This document shows positions 54,126 through 62,160 of a stretch of DNA of 64,000 nt, one piece after another. Source of the DNA: Parasphingorhabdus sp. SCSIO 66989 (GTDB lineage: Bacteria; Pseudomonadota; Alphaproteobacteria; Sphingomonadales; Sphingomonadaceae). Every line of letters starts with the position of its first letter. The first letter of the stretch is position 1. A model generated the notes under the pieces. It was given only the letters and a program-made list of their open reading frames with translations. It searched no databases and was not told where the DNA came from. The stretch spans positions 62,001 through 126,000 of the forward strand of contig NZ_CP136594.1 of NCBI RefSeq assembly GCF_032852305.1, in the 5' to 3' direction. The position numbers and the translations under genes were made by a program.

Positions 54126-55481
54126 ATGCTGAATGAAGAACGGGCCCGAAAAGCCGCCGAACAGTGCGTCGACTATGCTTTGAAGCAGGGCGCGACTGCT
54201 GCCGATGCCGCGTGTGTCGCCGAAGAATCGACCGATGTGCAGGTGCGTCTGGGTGCTTTGGAAGATGTCCAGCGCAGCGAGAGCGCGGAACTGGGCCTCA
54301 GAGTCTTTGTCGGACAACAGGTCGCGAGTGTTTCAACCACGCGCTTCGATGATGAAACCCTGAAAGAACTCGCCGAACGTGTCGTCGATATGGCCAAGGC
54401 GGCGCCAGAAGACCCCTATGCCCGATTGGCACCGAAGGATCGGCTCTATACGCATGAACAGACAGCGGCGGCCCTCGATATCTGCGATGAGGCTGCCCAA
54501 TGGGATGCGACTTCGCTGCGCTCCATGGCCGAGGCGGCAGAAGATGCAGCACGCAGCATTGACGGCGTTACCAATTCCGAAGGTGGCTCGGTCCAGGCGG
54601 GTGGTGGCTTGATGGCGCTGGCCACCAGCGATGGATTCTCCGGCGGCTATCGCTCGACCGTATTTGCCATGTCGGCCAGCGTTCTCGCCGGAAGTGGCAG
54701 TGATATGCAACGCGACTATGCCTATCATATGGCGCGCCATCTGGACGATCTGGAAGATGCGGCAAGCATAGGCCGTCGCGCCGGGGCGCGTGCGGTGGCC
54801 CGGATGAACCCGGTAACTCTGCCCAGCGGACCGCGCCCGATTGTTTTTGATCCAAGGGTCGGCGGCAGTCTGATCGGCCATTTAACCGGCGCCATTACCG
54901 GTAGCGCCGTTGCCCGTAAGGCGAGCTTTCTTGCCGAAGACCGCGGCAAGCAGATATTCCCGGAAGCGATTTCGATCATCGAGGACCCACATCGCCACCG
55001 TGGCCTGCGTTCGCGTCTCTATGATGGCGAGGGTGTCACCGCGCAGCCGCACCGACTGATCGACAAGGGTGTTGTCGATAACTGGCTGCTCAATTGCTCG
55101 GCGGCGGCACAGCTGGAGATGGAGACTACCGGCCATGCAAGCCGCGGCAGCGGCGGCAGTCCCGGGATATCGGTAAGCAACATCCATTTGGAAGCAGGTG
55201 ATGTGACTCCGGAAGCACTGATGAGCGATATCCAGGAAGGCTTTTACGTCACCGAGCTCATCGGCATGGGCGTCAATGGCGTTACCGGCGATTATAGCCG
55301 CGGAGCAGGCGGTTTTGCGATCCGCAATGGCAAGCTTGCCGAGGCGGTGAGCGAAGTGACCATTGCCGGCAATCTGCGCGATATGTTTGCCGCCATAGTC
55401 GCCGCTGATGATCTGGAAATGCGGCGCGCCATCAATGTGCCGACGCTCCGTATCGATGGAATGACCGTTGCCGGGCATTGA
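54126..55481 (+). CDS. pmbA: TldD/PmbA family metalloprotease PmbA
   Basis: 451 residues. PmbA (TldE) partners with TldD in maturation and degradation of small peptides such as microcins and antitoxins. The sequence shows ALKQGATAADAACVAEESTDVQVRLG-like N-terminal strands, then VVFDPRVGGSLIGHLTGAI-type sequence, SRLYDGEGV, NWLLNCSAAAQLEMETTG, and the C-terminal ELIGMGVNGVTGDYSRGAGGF. PmbA lacks the HExxxH of TldD, as here. tldD is not in the window. The stop overlaps the next gene by 14 bases. Confidence 0.92.
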   Translation: MLNEERARKAAEQCVDYALKQGATAADAACVAEESTDVQVRLGALEDVQRSESAELGLRVFVGQQVASVSTTRFDDETLKELAERVVDMAKAAPEDPYARLAPKDRLYTHEQTAAALDICDEAAQWDATSLRSMAEAAEDAARSIDGVTNSEGGSVQAGGGLMALATSDGFSGGYRSTVFAMSASVLAGSGSDMQRDYAYHMARHLDDLEDAASIGRRAGARAVARMNPVTLPSGPRPIVFDPRVGGSLIGHLTGAITGSAVARKASFLAEDRGKQIFPEAISIIEDPHRHRGLRSRLYDGEGVTAQPHRLIDKGVVDNWLLNCSAAAQLEMETTGHASRGSGGSPGISVSNIHLEAGDVTPEALMSDIQEGFYVTELIGMGVNGVTGDYSRGAGGFAIRNGKLAEAVSEVTIAGNLRDMFAAIVAADDLEMRRAINVPTLRIDGMTVAGH

Positions 55482-56310
55482 TCGTGCATCTCTTGCGGAC
55501 GTTCTCAAACAGGCCGGTGCTTTGGCGATGCAGGGGTTTGATCCCGGCAGAACGGGATCAGGATGGGAAAAGGCCCCGAATCAGCCGGTGACCGAAAGCG
55601 ATATCGCGGTGGATCGTTTTTTGCGCGATGCGCTGGGCGATCTTGACCCGCATGCCGGCTGGCTTTCAGAGGAAAGCCATGCCCGGCCTGCAGAAGGGCG
55701 CGGCGCGGGTGTCTGGATAGTCGACCCGATTGACGGCACCCGCGACTTTATTCGTGGCCGCCCCGGATGGGCGCTGTCCGTCGCCTATTGCGTCGATGGC
55801 CAGCCGCAATTGGGGGCGCTTTATGCACCTGCACGCGCAGAGCTTTGGTTGGCAGAAGCGGGCAGTGGTGCCCAGCGTAACGGCAAAACCATTATCGCCA
55901 GCCGACAAGAGGCATTGATTGGGGCAAGGGTTCCCACGGCTCAGCTCGCCAAGGTTGATCGCGCATTGGTGGCGGTCGACAAACCCAACAGCATCGCGCT
56001 GCGCATGGCGATGGTGGCGGCGGACGAGGCCGATCTGGTAGCGACATTGCGCTGGGGGCATGCCTGGGATGTCGCGGCGGCTTTGTTGATTGCACAAGAA
56101 AGTGGTGCGCTATGCACCGATGCGCTGGGTAAGGCCATGGATTTCAAAGATAGCGATGCGCCGATTTTCGGGCTGTTATGTAGCGCCAAGGGTATTCACC
56201 AAGCGGCGCGGGCTCATCTCGAATCACGGGCGCAGACTGTCTTGGATAGTCATCCCCATGGTCTGTCGGCAGCAGCAATGCGCCGCCATGAGGATAGCGA
56301 TAGAGTTTGA
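55468..56310 (+). CDS. inositol-monophosphatase-family phosphatase, CysQ-like
   Basis: 280-residue Li+-sensitive Mg2+-dependent phosphatase. The metal sites are EES in GWLSEESHARP and WIVDPIDGTRDFIRG; the C-terminal metal Asp lies in WGHAWDVAAALLIAQESG. CysQ (3'-phosphoadenosine 5'-phosphate phosphatase) or IMPase are both possible; the family does not separate cleanly by motif. The only adequate start is TTG 55468 inside the end of pmbA, since later ATGs would remove the first helix. The unusual start and the 14-base overlap suggest translational coupling to pmbA. Confidence 0.82.
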   Translation: MPGIDRASLADVLKQAGALAMQGFDPGRTGSGWEKAPNQPVTESDIAVDRFLRDALGDLDPHAGWLSEESHARPAEGRGAGVWIVDPIDGTRDFIRGRPGWALSVAYCVDGQPQLGALYAPARAELWLAEAGSGAQRNGKTIIASRQEALIGARVPTAQLAKVDRALVAVDKPNSIALRMAMVAADEADLVATLRWGHAWDVAAALLIAQESGALCTDALGKAMDFKDSDAPIFGLLCSAKGIHQAARAHLESRAQTVLDSHPHGLSAAAMRRHEDSDRV

Positions 56311-56323
56311 ATAGGCAATCGCG

Positions 56324-56836
56324 TCAGCGGGCAGCGAGAGTATGAAGGCTATCTGCGCGGACGGCAGTGTTGGCCTCTTGCAAATCCTGCTCATCAATCC
56401 ACAGCAAGTCCGCCGGACCCAGTTTGCGGCCGTCATGGGCGTGAATCGCCACCTCGGCTATCGGCTTGCGGTCCCGTTCATCGCAAAGCACCGGATTGGA
56501 AGGAACGCCGGTGCTCCAGCGCTCACCCCATTGCCGCAGCGCAATCATCACCGGCAACAGCGCCATGCCCTTTTCGGTCAGACGATATTCAATCTTGCGG
56601 CGGTCATCAGCACAAGGCGCACGTTTCAAGATTCCCGCCTGGACCAGCTTGGTCAGTCGGTTCGAGAGAATGTTACGGGCTATGCCCAGCTCTTCGAGAA
56701 ACTCCTCAAAATGGTGCAAACCATTGAAAGAGCCGCGCAAGATCATAAATGACCAGCGCTCGCCCATGGCTTCCAGCGCTGCGGGGAGACCGCAATTGCC
56801 CGCCAATTCAGATAAGGGTTCGTGAAGCTTGCCCAT
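56324..56836 (-). CDS. HxlR-family transcriptional regulator (second)
   Basis: 170 residues from ATG 56836, which has a strong GGAGGTCTG ribosome site. ELAGNCGLPAALEAMGERWSFMILRGSFNG carries the family Cys and helix; FEEFLEELGIARNILSNRLTKLVQAGILKR is the DNA-reading part, and EYRLTEKGMALLPVMIAL the wing. It faces a small secreted CC_3452-type gene rather than an oxidoreductase. Two palindromes in the intergenic region are probable operators. It converges on the IMPase-like gene with a 13-base gap. Confidence 0.9.
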   Translation of the reverse strand: MGKLHEPLSELAGNCGLPAALEAMGERWSFMILRGSFNGLHHFEEFLEELGIARNILSNRLTKLVQAGILKRAPCADDRRKIEYRLTEKGMALLPVMIALRQWGERWSTGVPSNPVLCDERDRKPIAEVAIHAHDGRKLGPADLLWIDEQDLQEANTAVRADSLHTLAAR

Positions 56837-56892
56837 CAGACCTCCTAGCCTAGCGTAAAATCGTCTATAGCCAAAATATTTTTTCGACAATG

Positions 56893-56932
56893 TTTAAGTT
56901 TCTAGTTGCAACTTAAAACCTAATCCATTAGG
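56893..56932. promoter_or_regulatory. palindromes in the HxlR / CC_3452 intergenic region
   Basis: Nested and adjacent symmetric sequences: TTTAAGTT/AACTTAAA (56893-56917, 9-base spacer), the continuous palindrome AGTTGCAACT (56904-56913) and CCTAAT-CC-ATTAGG (56919-56932). They lie 57-96 bases before the HxlR start, which is the usual place for HxlR operators. Confidence 0.55.
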
Positions 56933-56977
56933 TAGTGATTCGCAACTGAAATTATCCGTCCCCGAAAGGAAACAAAC

Positions 56978-57298
56978 ATGTCCCGCATTTTGAACAGCGC
57001 TGCTACTGCTGCTATCGCCGCTACTGCGGCTGTTACCCTTTTCGCTTCTCCGGCTCAGGCTGGCAGCAAGGTGTATTATGAAGCCAAGCTCGCCGCTCCG
57101 GTTGAGAAGCAGACCGAAATCATCCGTGGCGTTGTATGGCGCTGCTCTGGCGACACCTGCCGCGCGCCGAAAACCACCAGCCGTCCGACCAATGTCTGCG
57201 CCCGTCTGGTCCGCAAAATGGGTGAAGTAACCGAATTCACCACCCGCGGCGAAGCCATGGCCGCAGAAGACATTGCCGATTGCAACGGCAAAGACTGA
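56978..57298 (+). CDS. CC_3452 family small secreted protein
   Basis: 106 residues with a Sec signal peptide (MSRILNSAATAAIAATAAVTLFASPAQA type, cut near residue 28). The mature domain has four Cys (VVWRCSGDTCRAP, VCARLV, IADCNG), likely two disulfides, and the family segment RPTNVCARLVRKMGEVTEF. The family is periplasmic and alphaproteobacterial, of unknown function. A good ribosome site (AAAGGAAAC) precedes it. Codon use is strongly biased toward common codons, suggesting high expression (inference). Confidence 0.85.
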   Translation: MSRILNSAATAAIAATAAVTLFASPAQAGSKVYYEAKLAAPVEKQTEIIRGVVWRCSGDTCRAPKTTSRPTNVCARLVRKMGEVTEFTTRGEAMAAEDIADCNGKD

Positions 57299-57314
57299 GT
57301 TACGCTATCTCCCA

Positions 57315-57433
57315 GCGATAATCGCGCCTTCTGAACAATAGCGCGATTGCCGCAATAGCCTCGCCCGCGCGGTGCTTCACATAATCGCCCATTCCCCCTC
57401 CGAGGCGTTATGTGCAACCCGCGCGGGCTTTTC
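57315..57433 (+). ncRNA. structured intergenic RNA candidate with a C-rich (anti-Shine-Dalgarno) loop
   Basis: Hairpin 1 pairs AATCGCGC (57320-57327) with GCGCGATT (57341-57348). Hairpin 2 is long: GCCCGCGCGG (57363-57372) with CCGCGCGGGC (57419-57428), then CACATAA/TTATGTG and CGCC/GGCG inside, leaving a loop CATTCCCCCTCCGA. TTTTC follows the stem. The layout (two hairpins, the last with U-run, and a CCUCC loop) resembles alphaproteobacterial sRNAs whose loops pair with ribosome sites. It could instead be only an elaborate terminator of the CC_3452 gene. Confidence 0.45.
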
Positions 57434-57472
57434 TATTGCAATTTCTCTCTAAAACCAGCGTAATGGCAGGCC

Positions 57473-59563
57473 ATGTTACGCCAGTACGAACTTGTAGAGC
57501 GGGTCAAAAGCTATGACCCGGAAGCCGATGAGGCACTACTGAATCGCGCCTATGTCTTTTCAGTCCAGCGCCATGGCTCGCAAAAGCGGGCCAGCGGTGA
57601 CCCCTATTTCAGCCATCCAATCGAGGTCGCTGGTCTGATGACCGACCTCAAACTTGGTGAGGAAACCATCGTCACCGCGCTGTTGCATGACACGGTTGAG
57701 GACACGCTGACCACGGTAGAGGAGATTGAAGACCTTTTTGGCCCCGAGATTGCCAATATGGTCGATGGCGTCACCAAGTTATCACGGATTGAGGCGCAAA
57801 CGGCGGACGAGCGCGCAGCAGAAAATCTGCGCAAGTTCCTGCTTGCCATGTCGAATGATCTGCGCGTGCTTTTGGTCAAGCTGGCCGACCGGCTGCACAA
57901 TATGCGTACGCTGCATTTCATCAAAAATGCCGACAAGCGCAAACGCATCGCACGCGAAACCATGGATATCTATGCGCCTCTGGCCGAGCGCGTAGGCATG
58001 TATGAATATATGCGCGAGATGCAGTTGCTCGCCTTTGAGCAGCTTGAGCCCAATGCCTATGCCACCATAGTCGAGCGGCTGGAGCAGATCAAACAGGATG
58101 GGACCGAACCGGTCGACCGGATCAGCGAATCACTGCAACAGGCATTGTCGGCAGAAGGCATAGAGGCCGAGGTCAGTGGCCGCGAAAAACACCCCTATTC
58201 CATTTGGCGCAAAATGGCGGAGCGTCAGGTCACTTTTGAACAGATGACCGACATCATTGCCTTTCGCGTCATCACCCAGAGTGAAGAAGATTGTTATCGC
58301 GCGCTCGGTATCATCCATCGCAAATGGAATATGATCCCCGGGCGCTTCAAAGACTATATCTCTACCCCCAAGCGCAATGGCTATCGATCGCTGCACACCG
58401 CGATCATCCATGGCCAGTCAATGCGGGTCGAGATTCAGATTCGCACCGAGGAAATGCACCGTGAGAGCGAATTCGGGCTCGCGGCGCATTGGGCCTATAA
58501 ACAAGGCGGGTCAGGGCCCGATGGGCAGGCGGGATGGATCCGCGATCTGCTCGACATTCTCGACAATGCCGACGATGCGGATGAGCTGCTCGAACATACC
58601 CGCATGGCGATGTATCAGGACCGTATCTTCGCCTTCACCCCCAAAGGCGCGCTGCACCAGCTGCCCCGCGGCGCGACGGTTGTCGATTTCGCCTATGCGG
58701 TGCACACCGATCTGGGTGATCAGGCCGTCGGCGCAAGGGTCAACGGCCGCACTGTGCCGCTGCGCACCCAGCTCGACAATGGCGATATTGTCGAAATCCT
58801 GAAATCCGAAGGACAGGAACCCCAGCCAGGCTGGCTCAACTTTGTCGTCACCGGCAAGGCGCGCGCCGCCATTCGCCGTTTCGTCCGGCACAAGGAGCGC
58901 GAGGAAATCGGTGCCATTGGCCGCATGCTCTATGACGAGATTTGTGAGCGGCTGCCGGGCAAGATCGGTAAAAAGGCGATGAAGGCGGCGATCAAGCGGC
59001 TCGATGTCGAGGATGAAGATGCGCTGATGCACGCCATCGGCACCAACAAGATATCCGATCGCGATCTGATGGAAGCCCTGGTTCCGGGCAGCACCGCCGA
59101 TCAGGATGAGCGTGATTGGACACAACAAGCGCGCGCCATTTCCATCCGCGGCCTGACTCCGGGCGTCGCCTATGAACTGGCGCAATGTTGCCATCCGGTG
59201 CCGGGTGACCGCATTGTCGGTCTGCGCAAGCCGGGTGAGCCGGTACAGGTGCACACGATTGATTGCATGAATCTGGTCAGCGGCGAGGATGCCGATTGGG
59301 TTGATCTCGCCTGGGATGCGCGGTCCATTGGTGCCACGGCGCGGCTGCGGCTGGTGCTGCACAATAAGCCAGGTACGCTCGCAGAAGTTACCGGCATTTT
59401 CAGCCACCACCATGCCAATATCATGAACCTGCGCATGGTGCAGCGTGATGAGCCATTTCACAGCTTTGAGGTCGATCTGGAGGTGCAGGATGTCCAACAT
59501 CTGATGCGGATTATCGCCGCGCTGCGCGCCTCAGATGCTTCGGTAGAGACCGAGCGGATTTAG
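57473..59563 (+). CDS. rsh: bifunctional (p)ppGpp synthetase/hydrolase Rsh (RelA/SpoT)
   Basis: 696-residue stringent-response enzyme. The hydrolase domain has an intact HDTVED (His72-Asp73 ... Glu76-Asp77). The synthetase domain has GRFKDYISTPKRNGYRSLH near 288; its R-x-K-D sequence is that of bifunctional enzymes rather than of RelA. A TGS domain (about 390-450) and a C-terminal ACT domain (about 620-690) follow. As in most alphaproteobacteria, this is probably the only long RelA/SpoT homologue. The stop overlaps the opposing GIN-domain gene by four bases. Confidence 0.95.
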   Translation: MLRQYELVERVKSYDPEADEALLNRAYVFSVQRHGSQKRASGDPYFSHPIEVAGLMTDLKLGEETIVTALLHDTVEDTLTTVEEIEDLFGPEIANMVDGVTKLSRIEAQTADERAAENLRKFLLAMSNDLRVLLVKLADRLHNMRTLHFIKNADKRKRIARETMDIYAPLAERVGMYEYMREMQLLAFEQLEPNAYATIVERLEQIKQDGTEPVDRISESLQQALSAEGIEAEVSGREKHPYSIWRKMAERQVTFEQMTDIIAFRVITQSEEDCYRALGIIHRKWNMIPGRFKDYISTPKRNGYRSLHTAIIHGQSMRVEIQIRTEEMHRESEFGLAAHWAYKQGGSGPDGQAGWIRDLLDILDNADDADELLEHTRMAMYQDRIFAFTPKGALHQLPRGATVVDFAYAVHTDLGDQAVGARVNGRTVPLRTQLDNGDIVEILKSEGQEPQPGWLNFVVTGKARAAIRRFVRHKEREEIGAIGRMLYDEICERLPGKIGKKAMKAAIKRLDVEDEDALMHAIGTNKISDRDLMEALVPGSTADQDERDWTQQARAISIRGLTPGVAYELAQCCHPVPGDRIVGLRKPGEPVQVHTIDCMNLVSGEDADWVDLAWDARSIGATARLRLVLHNKPGTLAEVTGIFSHHHANIMNLRMVQRDEPFHSFEVDLEVQDVQHLMRIIAALRASDASVETERI

Positions 59564-60306
59564 GGCTCTTCCTGCATTTCCTCCATCGCACCGGCATCAC
59601 ATAAAAGGCTGGTGCCAACCGTCTCGATATTCGAAACCTGCACCGCAGCGCAATCGGCGCCGCCGAATATCCGCACCTCGGCACCCTCGCTGATCACCCC
59701 ATTTATGCGTTTACGCGCATGGGCAATCACCTCGACCGGCCCCTGCACCACGATATCGGTTTCCTCGCTGAACATGTTTGCAGCATCGACCTGACCATAG
59801 CCGCCGACAATCAGATTATGCCGATCAGTGTCGCCAGCAATTTCCAGCGTGCCGGAACTGGTCATATTGGTGACCAGTGATTGCGCCTCAATCGCAGCAA
59901 TGCGTGCCGATCCGCCGCGGCCCATGATCACCTGCACATATTCGCCTGCCAGCCGTTCGACGGTCAACATACCGTCGCTCTGATAATCAATACTGTTCAG
60001 ACGCGGCACGGTTATGCTGAGTTGCGGTCGATCGCTGGTAAAACCAGTCCGCCCTTCAGCGCGCATGGAAATGGTCACAGCTCGGCTGCTGGTGCGAACC
60101 CGAATCCGGCTGAGCGCCCGGTTCTCACCTTCGGCAACAATCGCATGCGCCCGACCTTCGACAATCTCGACATCCATATCGCCGTCAATGCGCAGGGATG
60201 TGAAATTACCGGTGGTAAAGCGCCGCTCTGCCGCTTGCGCTTGCGTGACCAACCCTGCAGCCATGACCAGGAGTAGAAAAGGCGAGAATGCGCGGATGAT
60301 GAACAT
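59560..60306 (-). CDS. GIN-domain (DUF2807) secreted protein 1
   Basis: Exported protein of 248 residues with a signal peptide ending AQA-AERRF, no lipobox. The head GIN domain is a predicted beta-helix: FTSLRIDGDMDVEIVEGRAHAIV, LSITVPRLNSIDYQSDG and later turns. It lacks the regular AGSGD repeats of the next two proteins and ends with an acidic tail (EEMQEEP). ATG 60306 (MFIIRAF) is the best spaced start; 60312 and 60333 are alternatives. It is the third gene of a same-strand row of three GIN proteins. Function unknown. Confidence 0.75.
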   Translation of the reverse strand: MFIIRAFSPFLLLVMAAGLVTQAQAAERRFTTGNFTSLRIDGDMDVEIVEGRAHAIVAEGENRALSRIRVRTSSRAVTISMRAEGRTGFTSDRPQLSITVPRLNSIDYQSDGMLTVERLAGEYVQVIMGRGGSARIAAIEAQSLVTNMTSSGTLEIAGDTDRHNLIVGGYGQVDAANMFSEETDIVVQGPVEVIAHARKRINGVISEGAEVRIFGGADCAAVQVSNIETVGTSLLCDAGAMEEMQEEP

Positions 60307-60404
60307 AGGCATAGCCTGAAAAGAAGCCATCACGTCGCACAGGTCAAGCCCGGTCTTCGCTGTGCCCCATCATGTAACAATCTGCATGGTCGCCAGGCCG
60401 CACT

Positions 60405-61145
60405 CTAGCCGCAAGTCAGCTTGCCAGAACCTACACTGTCCGAAGTGCATTTGGCCTTGCCGCTGACGGTTATGCTGCCCGACCCGGCAATGCTGGCGTC
60501 AACCTCTCCATCAGAGGCGATTTCGACATCACCTGATCCAGCGACCGAAACTTCAACCGTGTCCGCCTTGAGCTTTGCCGCCTCGACGTCACCGGACCCG
60601 GCCATGGAGACTTCGAGCTGTTGTGCTTCACCCGCCAGTACCACATCTCCTGAACCCGCCAGATCAACCTCCAACCGCTCCAGCGCCACCTTGGCGACAC
60701 TGATTGCACCAGAACCGGCAAGATCAATCTCGCCGCTGTCGCCCACCATTTCGGCAACTTCACCATCGCCTGAGCCCGCGAGTGAAAAGCGCTTCAGCAC
60801 CGGCATGGTAACCTTGATGATCGCCTTGCCATCGCCCTTGCCCCATTGCATCACATTGTTACTACGACGGATTTTGAGCTCGCCGCCATCAACACGAATA
60901 CGCAATTTTTCAAGGGTCTCGGCATCGCCTTCGACAGTCCAGCTCGCAGTTTCGCCGGCGCTGACAATTACATCATCAGGGCCGGAAAGGGCAATGCTGT
61001 CAAACGCTTCCCCGGTCACGGTTTCACCGCCTGTAGGTGCTGCGGCATCATCATCGTCGCCAATGGTGAGGCTACAGGCAGACAAGCCGATAGCGGTACC
61101 TGCGACCATGGCTGCCTTGAAAAGCGTGAAAGGGACATTGCGCAT
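60405..61145 (-). CDS. GIN-domain (DUF2807) lipoprotein 2
   Basis: 246-residue lipoprotein: signal and lipobox IGLSAC, an acidic linker GDDDDAAAP, then a GIN domain beginning EAFDSIALSGPDDVIVSAGE. The motif LAGSGD/MAGSGD/VAGSGD recurs about every 17-20 residues, marking the turns of the predicted right-handed beta-helix. It ends with a Cys pair (KAKCTSDSVGSGKLTCG) that may close a disulfide. It lies 37 bases after the first GIN gene (61183-61944) and is 40-50 percent alike by eye, so a tandem duplication is probable. Confidence 0.85.
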   Translation of the reverse strand: MRNVPFTLFKAAMVAGTAIGLSACSLTIGDDDDAAAPTGGETVTGEAFDSIALSGPDDVIVSAGETASWTVEGDAETLEKLRIRVDGGELKIRRSNNVMQWGKGDGKAIIKVTMPVLKRFSLAGSGDGEVAEMVGDSGEIDLAGSGAISVAKVALERLEVDLAGSGDVVLAGEAQQLEVSMAGSGDVEAAKLKADTVEVSVAGSGDVEIASDGEVDASIAGSGSITVSGKAKCTSDSVGSGKLTCG

Positions 61146-61182
61146 TTTTATTACTCCAAATTCATTCGGCCGGACAAGTCAA

Positions 61183-61944
61183 TCAGCCACAGCGCACCGT
61201 GCCGGAGCCGCTGCGGTCAGAATTGCATATAGCATTGCCGCGCACAACGACGTCACCCGAACCAATAACACTGGCATCTACTTCACCATCAGAGGTAAAT
61301 TCCGCATCACCTGAACCCGCGACCGATACTGCGGCACGGCTAACACTGAGATCGGCACCGCGCAAATCACCTGATCCTGCCACCGACAGGTTCATCAGAC
61401 CAGCACCGCCTGACAGAATGGCCCTACCAGAACCGGCAATCTGAACATCAAGTTGCGAGACATTGACCTTGCCGACGGTGACCTTGCCGGAACCTGCAAT
61501 ATTGATCGCGGCACTCTCGCCAATCATTTCGGTAATCGTTGCGTCGCCGGAACCTGCGACCGAAAAGCCCGAGAGAACAGGCGCTGTGACAATAATATTC
61601 GCGGGATCATAACCGCCATTGCGGTAATAACGATTGCCGATGCGCCTGATCCTCAACGTGTCTCCATCAACCTCAATCCGCAGGTTGCGAACATCTTCGT
61701 TTTCTCCAGAAACCATCCAGGAGGGGGTGTCACCCCGCACAATGACAAGCTTGTCAGGGCCTTCCAAACTTACTCTATCAAATGCCGCAGTCGTTACAGT
61801 CTCGCCAATGACAGGCGCATAGCCATCGTCGCTTGCATAGCTGCGCACATCGTCATCATCGATGCTGATAACGCAGGCGCTTAGTGCAAGCGTGGATAAG
61901 GCACCAAAGGCCAGTGTGCCCAGAAAACGAAAAGAGGGATTCAT
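61183..61944 (-). CDS. GIN-domain (DUF2807) lipoprotein 3 (first gene of the row)
   Basis: 253-residue lipoprotein with lipobox LALSAC, acidic linker SIDDDDVRS, and a GIN domain from AAFDRVSLEGPDKLVIVRGD. VAGSGD and IAGSGK-type repeats mark the beta-helix turns. The C-terminus NAICNSDRSGSGTVRCG mirrors that of its neighbour. ATG 61944 has AGGAGCTATC upstream. It is the promoter-proximal member; the upstream region holds a large hairpin and two TGTGTAACA palindromes, hinting at specific regulation. Confidence 0.85.
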   Translation of the reverse strand: MNPSFRFLGTLAFGALSTLALSACVISIDDDDVRSYASDDGYAPVIGETVTTAAFDRVSLEGPDKLVIVRGDTPSWMVSGENEDVRNLRIEVDGDTLRIRRIGNRYYRNGGYDPANIIVTAPVLSGFSVAGSGDATITEMIGESAAINIAGSGKVTVGKVNVSQLDVQIAGSGRAILSGGAGLMNLSVAGSGDLRGADLSVSRAAVSVAGSGDAEFTSDGEVDASVIGSGDVVVRGNAICNSDRSGSGTVRCG

Positions 61945-61986
61945 GATAGCTCCTGTCAAACTGATAATACCATAGGCTGATGCCCA

Positions 61987-62083
61987 GGAGGCAAACCCTG
62001 TTGGACAGGCTTTGCCTCCAAATAATCGAACAGTTGCTACCCTGTGTTACACAGGTAATACAATGCGGCTTGTTACACAAGCC
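61987..62083 (-). promoter_or_regulatory. hairpin and two TGTGTAACA palindromes upstream of the GIN genes
   Basis: Two separate perfect inverted repeats share a core: CCTGTGT-T-ACACAGG (62041-62055) and GGCTTGT-TAC-ACAAGCC (62067-62083), centres 27 bases apart. Nearer the gene, GGAGGCAAA and TTTGCCTCC (61987-62019) enclose CCTGT/ACAGG pairs, a stem that could form in the leader RNA. No T-run follows, so it is not a simple terminator. Confidence 0.5.
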
Positions 62084-62097
62084 AGAAAGCGCAACGA

Positions 62098-62127
62098 AAA
62101 AGGGCGCTCCTGAAGGAACGCCCTTTT
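62098..62127 (-). terminator. intrinsic terminator of carD (near-bidirectional)
   Basis: On the minus strand AAAAGGGCG and CGCCCTTTTT form the outer stem with TCCT/AGGA inside and end in a T-run. It lies 34 bases past the carD stop and also carries T's in the plus direction. Confidence 0.85.
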
Positions 62128-62160
62128 GCATGGCTCAAGGCCTGATGGGTCAGCGCCCGA

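Noticed and set aside
58511-59500. A 329-codon minus-strand frame opposite rsh
   Set aside because: It is a shadow of a strongly conserved coding region, with no start signal or recognisable domain.
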